A stretch of 64,000 bases of DNA from NCBI GenBank assembly GCA_937872515.1, contig CALMSX010000115.1, positions 119,849 to 183,848 of the forward strand, read 5' to 3'. A program made the translations under genes and the position numbers. Under the pieces are notes generated by a model. It did not search any database, was not told the origin of the DNA, and saw only the letters and a list, made by a program, of their open reading frames with translations. Positions 35,720 through 43,817 of this stretch are shown piece after piece (position 1 is the first letter of the stretch; every line of letters begins with the position of its first letter). The DNA comes from an uncultured Bacteroidota bacterium. Lineage in GTDB: Bacteria > Bacteroidota > Bacteroidia > Chitinophagales > Saprospiraceae.

Positions 35720-38700
35720 TTATTTTATAACAATCATTTTTTTATTGGCTGAATGAGTTTTTGAGTCTAGTTGGTAAAAGAGTATGCCCGCTTTGTTGAA
35801 TTCAGAAACATTGAGTTCTATTGTATTATAACCTTTGTCATAATTTTTTCTGAATTGTTTCAAAACGGTTCCATTGTAATCATATACTTTAAAGGATACT
35901 TCTCCTGCTTCAGGTATGGTAAATCCTATGGTAGTGGTATGATTGAATGGATTTGGAGTGTTTTGGTACAATTCAAATGTTGAATTGGCATAGTTGCCTT
36001 TACCTCTCAATTCAAGATCCATTGAGGTTGCTGAAATGTTGTCATCTTCGTTTAAGTATACTTCTGACTTCAACATTCTGTCGTTGAGGTTAAACCACTC
36101 ACCGGCAGCAACATCTTGTTTGGCCACAAAGGTCAAACCAAATAATTTACCGTTTTCCTCATTGTCTTTTTTGCTATTAGCCCAACTCATCAATAAGGTG
36201 TTGTCCAATACATAGATGTCATCTTCTGTTACATTGGCAGCTCCTTGTTCGATACCCTTGAATTCAAATTTATCCTGATCAAATACCATTGAAAACTGGA
36301 GACCGGCAATGTTTTTAGCCTCGGCAACTTCAAATGGTACGGTGATCGTTTCACCTGCTTTTACAGCCGTTGATGAATACATCATACTGGTTCTGGTACG
36401 GTTTTCTGCTTCATTTGATTGTGCATTTCGCTGGTAAGACGCGTTGATGTCTCCCACCTTAACAGCTACAAAATCGCCGTTGCTTACATTGTGTTCCAAA
36501 GAGCTCATTCCTATACTTGATTGATAAGGGAAAGGCTTGGAAGGATCAGCAAATTGGTGTGATTTGTCTACAAACTTCCAGCTATCGCTGTTGGCAAGCT
36601 TGTCGGTCAAACCAAGGATCAGTTTTCTGAATGCTACCAGGTCAGACGCAGTTACTTTGTCATCTGAATTGGCATCACAAGCAATGATCTTATAAGGGCT
36701 TTCCAATTTTTTAACACCCAGGATGTGGCGCTGGATCAGAATTAAATCCAGGGTAGAAAGTCCATTCAGATAGTCGTCATTTTTAGACGGTGTAATGGTA
36801 TAGTCGTTTTGTGTAATCAGGTCATTAAAAGTATATTCACCTTGCTCGTTGCTGTAAATATATTTTGGAAACTCCGGTTGTTGAGATGCAAGCATCAGAG
36901 CTACATTTTCAACGGTTTCATTAGATTCCATTTTGATGGCACCGGAAACGGTTACTTTTTTAGATTCCTCTTCTTCATCTTCGCCTTCATCGATGTTGCC
37001 AAATCCACAGGTATTGTTGTTATCCTGTACATTGATGTGAGTAGTACAGAAGTCCTGATTGCCTGCAAGATCCGTTACGTAGATCCTTAACTCAAACCTG
37101 GTGGTATTGTCGGTCATATCAGCACATCTGAATGTTTTGGATGCATCTGTTACGGTACTTGAAAATGAATACTTCAAATTTGGATTTGGTGAACAGTTGT
37201 CGTAGCTGCCTGCATTAAAATCAGAGGCCCAGATTTCAACCGTTCCATCTTCTTCCATGATTACGGTGGTAATTTCTGACAAACAGTAAGGGGTTGGTTT
37301 TTTCTGGTCTTTCACCTCAAAGGTGTTTGAGCAGGTCTTGCTGTTTCCACATTCATCTGTTACCGTCCAGGTAATGGTATGTTTTCCAAAACTTACCGTT
37401 CTGCTAACCGTATTGGTGTTGCCGGTAAAATCTTTGGTTCCATTATTGTCAACATCTAAGGCATAAGACCAAACAAATTTATCGCCCTGGGTACAATCAT
37501 CGGTAGCAGTGGCTGTTGCTTCGATCAGCGCCTGGCAATTGTCCACCTGGGTAATCTTAACGTCTGCAGGTAAACACCCTTTAGTGATGGTAGGGGCCGT
37601 ATTGTTTTGTCCTTTGATGACTTGTGTATAGGTCCATTTACCGGCTGAAGGAATCAGCGGATTGAACTGACACCAGTCGATTACTGTCCATTTTCTCAAT
37701 ACTTTGAAACAAAATCCTTCTACATATTGGAACACGATGTCTTCATGTTCAATGGCAATCTGACTGCATGGACGTGTAGCCCAAGTTGGCCTTTGTTTTC
37801 CTGCCGGCATGTTTTCAGGAGCAATACCGGTGGCAAGACAGCCATTGGTAAAGGTATGATCCTGTGGCCATGTAATGTTGTTGCCATTAAATGGATTGGT
37901 AGGTCTCACGGTGATTACCTGAACACAGGTTGACTTATTGCCAAAGTTGTCGGTAGCCGTAAATATTCTTGATATAGATCCGCGACCACAGTCGTCGAAA
38001 CCATTGTCTTTTACTTCTTCTGTAAGGTTGGCACTACATACATCACTTGCTGTAGGTTTGCCATATTGACCCAGACTCAACAAATCTGCGTTACAGTCTA
38101 CGGTGATGTTGGCAGGACAGTTGGAAAGGGTAGGTGGCACATTGTCCTGAACCCTGACTTCTACCATACAGGTGTTGGAATTGCCTGCTTTGTCCACCAC
38201 TCTTAATTGAACCATAAATGATTTTCCGGCATCTTCACAACAGAATTTGATCTTTGGTCCCCAGTCATTGGTGATGCCACATGAAGTGGTCTCCATCCTC
38301 CTTGCCTGTAAATAATCAATTCCACAGTTGTCCCAAGAACCATCATCCAATGACTCTACGGTTACATAACCAAGTCCGTCGTCATTAAGACCTGCAAATG
38401 AAAACTGATCGCAAACCGGTACCGGTGGGGTGCCATCTTTGATGTCAACCCTGGTGATGTCTTCACTGGCATTGTCGCAATCATCCACTGACAGGTAAGT
38501 TACCCAAATAGTGGTAACACCAGCTGGAAGAGTTTGGATGGTAAAGGTGCCATCTGAATTTTTGATAACGCCATCTGTGCTTCCAGGTCCCGGTGATGGG
38601 GCGCCTGTAAGGTCAGGTACATTATACGATACATAGTACTGAGTATTGCTACAATCTGTAATGGTAGGATGCGGCAATTTTATTTGAGATGCGCAGGTAA

Positions 38701-40324
38701 GACCAGTAGTTCCTACCGTGAAATCGGCAGGTGCAACGATAACTGGAGCATCTTTATCCATGACAGTAATGGTCTGGTTTCTGATGATTTGAGTAGCATT
38801 ACACAAATCGGTAACGATCCACTTTCTCAACAGTTTGAAAGTTTTATCACCCCTACACTTAGGTATTTTGGTGTCCTGGAAATCAACGGTTACATTTAAA
38901 CAGAATACACCCTGAGGGCTGCCGGTATAAATAGGATCTGGATGACCATTGGCCAGTTTAGGCCAGTTGCCACATGCTGGAATGGAAGGATTGGGGCCCA
39001 AAACATCGTCCCAGTTACTAGGAAATACGATGTCTGCGCTGTCTGCCTTTCTCACATATATATCAGATGAACAGGTACTTGAGTTGCCTGAAATATCAGT
39101 AACAACCCAGGTGCGTGTCACCACAGAGCTAAATTCTCCTACACAATCACTTTTGGTAATTTCATCATAATATTCCAAAATCACATCAGAACAATAGTCG
39201 AAATTTTTAACAAGGAACTTATTTCCTGTTAAAGGTGTCACGATGGCATCAGGTCTGAGCGGAAACCCGGTAACCTGTGGCCCTGTCAACTGATTACAAT
39301 CGATGGTAACATCCGGATTGCAAACAAGAGAAGGAATCGATTTATCCTCCAACTTGATCAGACCCCAGCAGGAGTTGGTGCTACATTCCTGAACTACCTT
39401 GGCTTCGATGGTTTTGCCAATGTATTTCTGAGAAATTCTGGTGTTGGGGATGATGGTATCTTTTTCCATATCTCTTAACACTACATCATAAGATGAGGCA
39501 GTGGTTGGGAAAAGGATGGTTTCCAATACCATTTCTGGTGTAACACTCAGTTCACACCTTCCATTCATAGATAGGTGGATGAGGTTATTGCAGGCAAGTG
39601 CAATGGGCAACTCATCTGCAATATCCACCGTAATGGTATCACTTATATTACAAAATCCCGATGTTTGACCGGGGTAGGCCCTGGCTGTACCATTAACCCT
39701 TACATCATAAGAGCCTACAACGGCTCCCCAGTTGACGACCAGGGTATTGGTAGTTAAAGCGCCTACAGTTGACCCTCCTCCACTGATTGTCCAGGCAACA
39801 GAAGGCAACATGCTGTTGGCTACATCAATTCGATAAGTCTTGTTGTCGCTATCAACACAGGCGCCGATATCACCGAGGATTTCATTTCTCGGATACCGGC
39901 AAGTGCGAAGGGAGTTGACAGTATATTCAGTGGTACCGTTGGTCACGATCAATGAATAATTGGAGTTGTCAATTCTTCGGGCATTTAAAACATAGCTGCC
40001 CGCCGGACCTTCTGTAATCACCGTTCCGGCTGGAATGGTCAAAGGTGCGGCAGGGGGAGCCGGTGAAGCAGCGCTGTACAGACCATTAGCCGCTACTATG
40101 GTCCAGGTTAGCCCCGGAGCACTGGTAATGGTGATGGTCTCTGTAAACTGACCGTTGCCCCACGAAGTCTCGTTGTTCATACACCCACATTCATTCCGTG
40201 TAAATGTCGGAGCTTGTGCAGATGCCGTAATCCAGTTTAGACACAGCAACAAGGCAACCATATAAAGTGGCCTTTGGTGTCTCTTACTGAGATCCGATTT
40301 CAGTGAATGTAAAAAGTTCTTCAT
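35720..40324 (-). CDS. Very large secreted HYR-like / dockerin / cohesin-like protein with T9SS type A tail
   Basis: 1534 aa from the ATG at 40324. An in-frame ATG 34 codons upstream (40426) gives a 1568-aa version but no better signal; the shorter form places a hydrophobic signal segment (YMVALLLCLNWITASAQA) correctly. An N-terminal beta region with ECGCMNNETSW is unique to this copy, then come many Cys-rich HYR-like modules. The tail order equals that of its neighbour: dockerin-like (about 1186-1240, NGLSTLDLILIQRHILG and DANSDDKVTASDLVAFRKLILG), cohesin-like (about 1310-1445) and type A sorting domain (about 1455-1534, ELYQNTPNPFNHTTTI to KMIVIK). Structural or adhesive surface role is inferred. 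Confidence 0.87.
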   Translation of the reverse strand: MKNFLHSLKSDLSKRHQRPLYMVALLLCLNWITASAQAPTFTRNECGCMNNETSWGNGQFTETITITSAPGLTWTIVAANGLYSAASPAPPAAPLTIPAGTVITEGPAGSYVLNARRIDNSNYSLIVTNGTTEYTVNSLRTCRYPRNEILGDIGACVDSDNKTYRIDVANSMLPSVAWTISGGGSTVGALTTNTLVVNWGAVVGSYDVRVNGTARAYPGQTSGFCNISDTITVDIADELPIALACNNLIHLSMNGRCELSVTPEMVLETILFPTTASSYDVVLRDMEKDTIIPNTRISQKYIGKTIEAKVVQECSTNSCWGLIKLEDKSIPSLVCNPDVTIDCNQLTGPQVTGFPLRPDAIVTPLTGNKFLVKNFDYCSDVILEYYDEITKSDCVGEFSSVVTRTWVVTDISGNSSTCSSDIYVRKADSADIVFPSNWDDVLGPNPSIPACGNWPKLANGHPDPIYTGSPQGVFCLNVTVDFQDTKIPKCRGDKTFKLLRKWIVTDLCNATQIIRNQTITVMDKDAPVIVAPADFTVGTTGLTCASQIKLPHPTITDCSNTQYYVSYNVPDLTGAPSPGPGSTDGVIKNSDGTFTIQTLPAGVTTIWVTYLSVDDCDNASEDITRVDIKDGTPPVPVCDQFSFAGLNDDGLGYVTVESLDDGSWDNCGIDYLQARRMETTSCGITNDWGPKIKFCCEDAGKSFMVQLRVVDKAGNSNTCMVEVRVQDNVPPTLSNCPANITVDCNADLLSLGQYGKPTASDVCSANLTEEVKDNGFDDCGRGSISRIFTATDNFGNKSTCVQVITVRPTNPFNGNNITWPQDHTFTNGCLATGIAPENMPAGKQRPTWATRPCSQIAIEHEDIVFQYVEGFCFKVLRKWTVIDWCQFNPLIPSAGKWTYTQVIKGQNNTAPTITKGCLPADVKITQVDNCQALIEATATATDDCTQGDKFVWSYALDVDNNGTKDFTGNTNTVSRTVSFGKHTITWTVTDECGNSKTCSNTFEVKDQKKPTPYCLSEITTVIMEEDGTVEIWASDFNAGSYDNCSPNPNLKYSFSSTVTDASKTFRCADMTDNTTRFELRIYVTDLAGNQDFCTTHINVQDNNNTCGFGNIDEGEDEEEESKKVTVSGAIKMESNETVENVALMLASQQPEFPKYIYSNEQGEYTFNDLITQNDYTITPSKNDDYLNGLSTLDLILIQRHILGVKKLESPYKIIACDANSDDKVTASDLVAFRKLILGLTDKLANSDSWKFVDKSHQFADPSKPFPYQSSIGMSSLEHNVSNGDFVAVKVGDINASYQRNAQSNEAENRTRTSMMYSSTAVKAGETITVPFEVAEAKNIAGLQFSMVFDQDKFEFKGIEQGAANVTEDDIYVLDNTLLMSWANSKKDNEENGKLFGLTFVAKQDVAAGEWFNLNDRMLKSEVYLNEDDNISATSMDLELRGKGNYANSTFELYQNTPNPFNHTTTIGFTIPEAGEVSFKVYDYNGTVLKQFRKNYDKGYNTIELNVSEFNKAGILFYQLDSKTHSANKKMIVIK

Positions 40325-40447
40325 CGAATTTTGTGTTTTTTGTAATATTCGTTTCACTACAATGATTTTAACAGGTTGGGTACATGAATTACACACCTTT
40401 CCCTCATTTGAGATACCTAATGCCAAATTCTACACCAAAAGGAAATT

Positions 40448-40471
40448 CATATTAGTAGCATTTTTAATATG
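40448..40471. promoter_or_regulatory. Operator-like dyad, site 1 (perfect)
   Basis: CATATTA (40448-40454), ten bases, TAATATG (40465-40471). The pairing extends outward by TT/AA, giving 9-bp arms TTCATATTA and TAATATGAA. Lies 124 bp upstream of the surface-protein start codon. Confidence 0.6.
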
Positions 40472-40475
40472 AAAA

Positions 40476-40499
40476 GACATTATGAAAATTGATAATATG
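40476..40499. promoter_or_regulatory. Operator-like dyad, site 2 (imperfect)
   Basis: GACATTA (5 of 7 matches), ten bases, TAATATG (7 of 7) at 40493-40499. Its centre is 28 bp from that of site 1. Confidence 0.45.
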
Positions 40500-40567
40500 T
40501 AACCAGTTTTTAGTCAGAAATAAGCAGCGATTTTTGGCGATCACTTTTTTTTCACTTTTTTTTAACA

Positions 40568-40591
40568 CATATTACACTAAAAATTAATATG
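40568..40591. promoter_or_regulatory. Operator-like dyad, site 3 (perfect)
   Basis: CATATTA (40568-40574), ten bases, TAATATG (40585-40591), the same arms and spacer as site 1 and exactly 120 bp from it. Confidence 0.6.
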
Positions 40592-40664
40592 TTATGGAAA
40601 AGCGGCGTTTTGACCCCATTTTGATCCAAGGGCGTCCAGAGAGCATTTTTTTTTCAGTGCTTTT

Positions 40665-40688
40665 CATATTATTGAAAAAAATAATGTA
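40665..40688. promoter_or_regulatory. Operator-like dyad, site 4 (imperfect)
   Basis: CATATTA (40665-40671), ten bases, TAATGTA (5 of 7 matches). It ends 36 bp before the response-regulator start codon. The 12-mer CTTTTCATATTA (40660-40671) is repeated in inverted orientation at 40476-40465. Confidence 0.45.
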
Positions 40689-40724
40689 ATTTTACCTGAT
40701 AATTACTAAAGTCTGTATTAGCCC

Positions 40725-41999
40725 ATGGCAAGAATATTAATTGTTGACGATGATGCGAGCATACGCAGGACCCTCAGAGAGATCCTGGAGTTTGAGAGCT
40801 ATCAGGTAGATGAATCACCTGACGGCCTGGATGCGCTTGTCAAGGTAAAGCAGCAGGCCTATGACGTGATCATTCTGGACATCAAGATGCCGAAAATGGA
40901 TGGTATGGAAGCCATTGAGCGTATTCAGATCCTGTGTCCTGATGTGCCAATCGTTATGATTTCCGGTCATGCCAACATCGATACAGCCGTAGAAGCCGTT
41001 AAAAAGGGCGCCTTTGATTTTATTCAAAAACCCCCTGATCTCAACAGGCTGCTGATCACCATTCGAAATGCCATGGACAAATCTTCGCTCATTACCGAAA
41101 AAAAGGTATTGCAGAAGAGGGTTCACAAGTCTATGGTACAGGAAATGATTGGTGAAAGCAAGGCCCTGGAACTGATCAAACAGACCGTTGACAGAATAGC
41201 ACCTACAGATGCAAGGGTTCTTATCAATGGAAAAAACGGAACCGGTAAAGAGCTGGTAGCCCGCTGGATCCACGACAAATCCAACCGTGCAGATGGTCCC
41301 ATTGTGGAGGTAAACTGCGCAGCCATACCTTCGGAATTAATTGAAAGTGAACTTTTTGGCCATGAAAAGGGCTCATTCACCTCAGCGCACAAGATGCGAT
41401 TGGGTAAGTTTGAACAAGCCCATGGAGGAACCCTCTTTTTGGACGAAATAGGGGATATGAGTCTTTCTGCCCAGGCCAAAGTTTTGAGGGCCCTGCAGGA
41501 AAGCAGGATAACCAGGGTAGGGGGTGAAAAAGAATTGTCGGTTGACGTTCGGGTCATTGCCGCTACCAACAAAGATCTGAGGGCGGAAATCAACAAAGGA
41601 TTGTTCAGAGAAGATCTTTACCACAGACTTGCTGTGATTGTCATAGAGGTGCCTTCTCTCAATGAGCGCAAAGAAGATATACCCGCTCTGGTCGAACATT
41701 TTATGGGAAGAATTTGCGATGAATATGGTATGAACAAAAAAACCATTGATGCGGCAGCCTTAAAATTGTTGCAACAATACAATTGGACCGGCAACATTCG
41801 CGAATTGCGCAACGTAGTGGAAAGACTCATCATCCTAAGCAAGGATAAGATAACAAAAACAGATATTGAAAATTATGTAAACACCTCCAGCTCTGAGCGA
41901 TCAAAACTGCAGGAAATATTTGATCAATTCGATAATTCTGAAAAACTACAAAAGTACATTCTCAAGGAATACGAAGCATACAAGGGCATCCTTGTCTAA
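40725..41999 (+). CDS. NtrC-family response regulator lacking the DNA-binding domain
   Basis: 424 aa. The receiver domain (1-120) has the acidic pair Asp9/Asp10, phospho-acceptor Asp52 and Lys102. The sigma-54-interacting AAA+ domain (138-375) has Walker A GKNGTGKE (169-176), Walker B TLFLDEIGD (236-244, Asp240/Glu241) and the RELRNVVERL helix. The sigma-54 contact loop reads GSFTSA (216-221) rather than GAFTGA. The protein ends about 35 residues after the AAA+ domain, with no Fis-type helix-turn-helix, where relatives continue for ~50 more residues. It could activate sigma-54 promoters from solution or through a partner. No kinase gene is adjacent. A terminator follows the stop. Confidence 0.88.
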   Translation: MARILIVDDDASIRRTLREILEFESYQVDESPDGLDALVKVKQQAYDVIILDIKMPKMDGMEAIERIQILCPDVPIVMISGHANIDTAVEAVKKGAFDFIQKPPDLNRLLITIRNAMDKSSLITEKKVLQKRVHKSMVQEMIGESKALELIKQTVDRIAPTDARVLINGKNGTGKELVARWIHDKSNRADGPIVEVNCAAIPSELIESELFGHEKGSFTSAHKMRLGKFEQAHGGTLFLDEIGDMSLSAQAKVLRALQESRITRVGGEKELSVDVRVIAATNKDLRAEINKGLFREDLYHRLAVIVIEVPSLNERKEDIPALVEHFMGRICDEYGMNKKTIDAAALKLLQQYNWTGNIRELRNVVERLIILSKDKITKTDIENYVNTSSSERSKLQEIFDQFDNSEKLQKYILKEYEAYKGILV

Positions 42000-42030
42000 C
42001 TTTTTTTTTATTTTTGTGTTTATAGGATTT

Positions 42031-42061
42031 GCCCGTCATAGTCGTGTGGCGGGCTTTTTTT
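42031..42061 (+). terminator. Terminator after the response regulator gene
   Basis: GCCCGTCA (42031-42038) pairs with TGGCGGGC (42047-42054), including one G-U, and is followed by TTTTTTT. It rules out a continued frame that could supply the missing HTH. Confidence 0.85.
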
Positions 42062-42127
42062 ACGCCCAATGTTTTCCTTCCATCTATTCAATGAAAGCCT
42101 TGGGTTTTTACTAAATATGTGTATCAA

Positions 42128-42862
42128 ATGGAAGAAAGAAAATTAAAGGCCGCCGCTGTGCCTACCCGTCAGATGAAACAATGGTCAGAACTCAAGGGAG
42201 AAAACTCCTGGACCATGTTTAAAGTGGTAGCTGAATTTGTTTATGGATTTGAAAAACTCAACCGTATTGGACCCTGTGTTTCCATATTTGGATCAGCCCG
42301 AACTCAAGCAGACAACAAATATTATCAACTGACGGTTGATGTGGCCAAACGAATAACGGAAGAAGGTTTTGGAGTGATCACAGGGGGTGGCCCCGGCATC
42401 ATGGAAGCGGCCAACAAAGGGGCATATACCCAGGGCGGACTCAGCGTAGGCCTCAACATCAATCTTCCCTTCGAACAATCGCACAATGCCTATATAGATC
42501 CGGATAAAAACCTGGACCATCGTTACTTTTTTGTACGAAAAGTAATGTTTGTCAAATATGCTCAGGCCTTTGTAGTTATGCCGGGAGGCTTTGGTACGCT
42601 GGACGAAATGTTTGAGGTTTTAACCTTGATCCAGACCAAAAAAATATCCAAAGTACCGGTCATCCTAATGGGTGTAGAATTTTGGTCGGGTCTCAAACAT
42701 TGGATCCGTGAGGTAATGCTCAATCAGTTTAACAATGTGTCAGAAAAAGACCTTGACTTACTACCCGTAACCGACGATCCTGACGAGGTAGTGAAGCTCA
42801 TATCTGACTTTTACAACATGGGTACAGACGGCCATGCCATCAAGCCCAATCTGGAGCTATAA
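42128..42862 (+). CDS. LOG-family nucleotide 5'-monophosphate phosphoribohydrolase
   Basis: 244 aa from the ATG at 42128; an in-frame GTG three codons earlier (42119) is less likely. Rossmann-like fold with SIFGSARTQ near the N-terminus, GVITGGGPGIMEAANKGA, and the LOG signature PGGFGTLDEMFE. Members hydrolyse the glycosidic bond of cytokinin or purine nucleoside monophosphates and were long mislabelled lysine decarboxylases. A nucleotide-salvage role is likely; cytokinin production cannot be claimed. prmC starts 3 bp after the stop. Confidence 0.85.
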   Translation: MEERKLKAAAVPTRQMKQWSELKGENSWTMFKVVAEFVYGFEKLNRIGPCVSIFGSARTQADNKYYQLTVDVAKRITEEGFGVITGGGPGIMEAANKGAYTQGGLSVGLNINLPFEQSHNAYIDPDKNLDHRYFFVRKVMFVKYAQAFVVMPGGFGTLDEMFEVLTLIQTKKISKVPVILMGVEFWSGLKHWIREVMLNQFNNVSEKDLDLLPVTDDPDEVVKLISDFYNMGTDGHAIKPNLEL

Positions 42863-42865
42863 TTG

Positions 42866-43663
42866 ATGGATCGGCAGGCAATGATTTCTGCCCTGGCTGA
42901 AGTTTATGAGCCCCGGGAAGCAAGCCTTTTGATAACCTACCTGTACCAGGATTTATTTGGAGGGAGAAATCAACTTTTTCCAGATGAAAACCTCGTGCTG
43001 GAAGATGCCTTTCATCGCCTGTTAAAACACGAACCCCTGCAATACATTACCGGTAAGGCCTATTTTAGAGACCTGATTTTGTATGTAGCCCCTGGCGTCC
43101 TTATTCCTCGTCCGGAAACCGAAGAATTGGTCAATTTTGCTTTGGTATATGCTCAAAATCGCAAAATAAGCCACATTCTTGACATCGGGACGGGGAGTGG
43201 CTGTATTGCACTTTCATTAAAGAAAAAGCTGCCAGACGTTAAAATAACGGCCATCGACAAAAGTGAAGAGGCGCTTGCCATTGCCCGAAAAAATGCGATC
43301 GACCTTGACTTGGAAATAGATTTGAAACGGTGTGATTTTCTTTTAGAACAGGATCGAAAAACACTAACAGGTGCAGACCTTATTGTTAGCAATCCTCCCT
43401 ACATTGGAAGAGAAGAAGAAGTTGTTTTGGCTGAAAATGTGTTGGCCTATGAACCCCATATGGCTCTATTTGCCGATGACGACCCGCTTATTTTTTACAA
43501 GGCGATAGCTGCCTATGGAGGAGCTTCCAAGACGCCGGTAATTTGTGAAATCAATGAAAGGTTGGGTGCTGAAACCCAAGCCTGTTTTGTTTTGGCAGGC
43601 TATAAAAATGTGGTTATTTACAAAGATATGCAGGGCAAGGATAGGATCATAATGGCACATTAA
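42866..43663 (+). CDS. prmC: Peptide chain release factor N5-glutamine methyltransferase
   Basis: 265 aa. The ATG at 42866 is preferred over the adjoining in-frame TTG (42863). An N-terminal helical domain (1-75) precedes the SAM methyltransferase: PRPETEELV, motif I ILDIGTGSGCIALSL and the substrate motif SNPPYIG. It methylates the Gln of the GGQ motif in release factors RF1 and RF2. Tightly coupled to the LOG gene. A weak inverted repeat in the following 150 bp may end transcription. Confidence 0.93.
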   Translation: MDRQAMISALAEVYEPREASLLITYLYQDLFGGRNQLFPDENLVLEDAFHRLLKHEPLQYITGKAYFRDLILYVAPGVLIPRPETEELVNFALVYAQNRKISHILDIGTGSGCIALSLKKKLPDVKITAIDKSEEALAIARKNAIDLDLEIDLKRCDFLLEQDRKTLTGADLIVSNPPYIGREEEVVLAENVLAYEPHMALFADDDPLIFYKAIAAYGGASKTPVICEINERLGAETQACFVLAGYKNVVIYKDMQGKDRIIMAH

Positions 43664-43817
43664 TGAAAGGTAGAATCAGAAAATATCCGATTTAATAAAT
43701 TTGACTATTATATTAATAATCCCATTATCAGGATTCAGGAATCTTTTAAACCTTCAAACCTGATTCCCTCATTTTTACCGAAAGTCAAAGACTATTAAAG
43801 AGCCGAAAACGGAGGTC

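Larger units (their letters stand above)
40325..40724. other. AT-rich divergent intergenic region with an operator-like repeat array
   Basis: 400 bp between the surface-protein gene (minus) and the response regulator gene (plus), with long T and A runs. No promoter matching TTTG-N19-TAnnTTTG was found in either direction, which suggests another sigma factor or an activated promoter. It contains four copies of the dyad CATATTA-N10-TAATATG, listed separately. No open frame or RNA gene was recognised. Confidence 0.7.

Noticed and set aside
40325..40426. Longer N-terminus for the 1534-aa surface protein (ATG at 40426)
   Set aside because: It would place 34 extra residues, including Cys and Lys, in front of the signal sequence; the ATG at 40324 gives a normal export signal.
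40500..40720. Canonical sigma-54 promoter before the surface-protein or regulator gene
   Set aside because: I looked for TGGC-N7-9-TTGC on both strands and found no acceptable match, so the regulator cannot be tied to these genes by promoter type.
43664..43817. Terminator between convergent prmC and ychF
   Set aside because: Only an imperfect GGAATC/GATTCC pairing with a long loop was found; too weak to list as a terminator.
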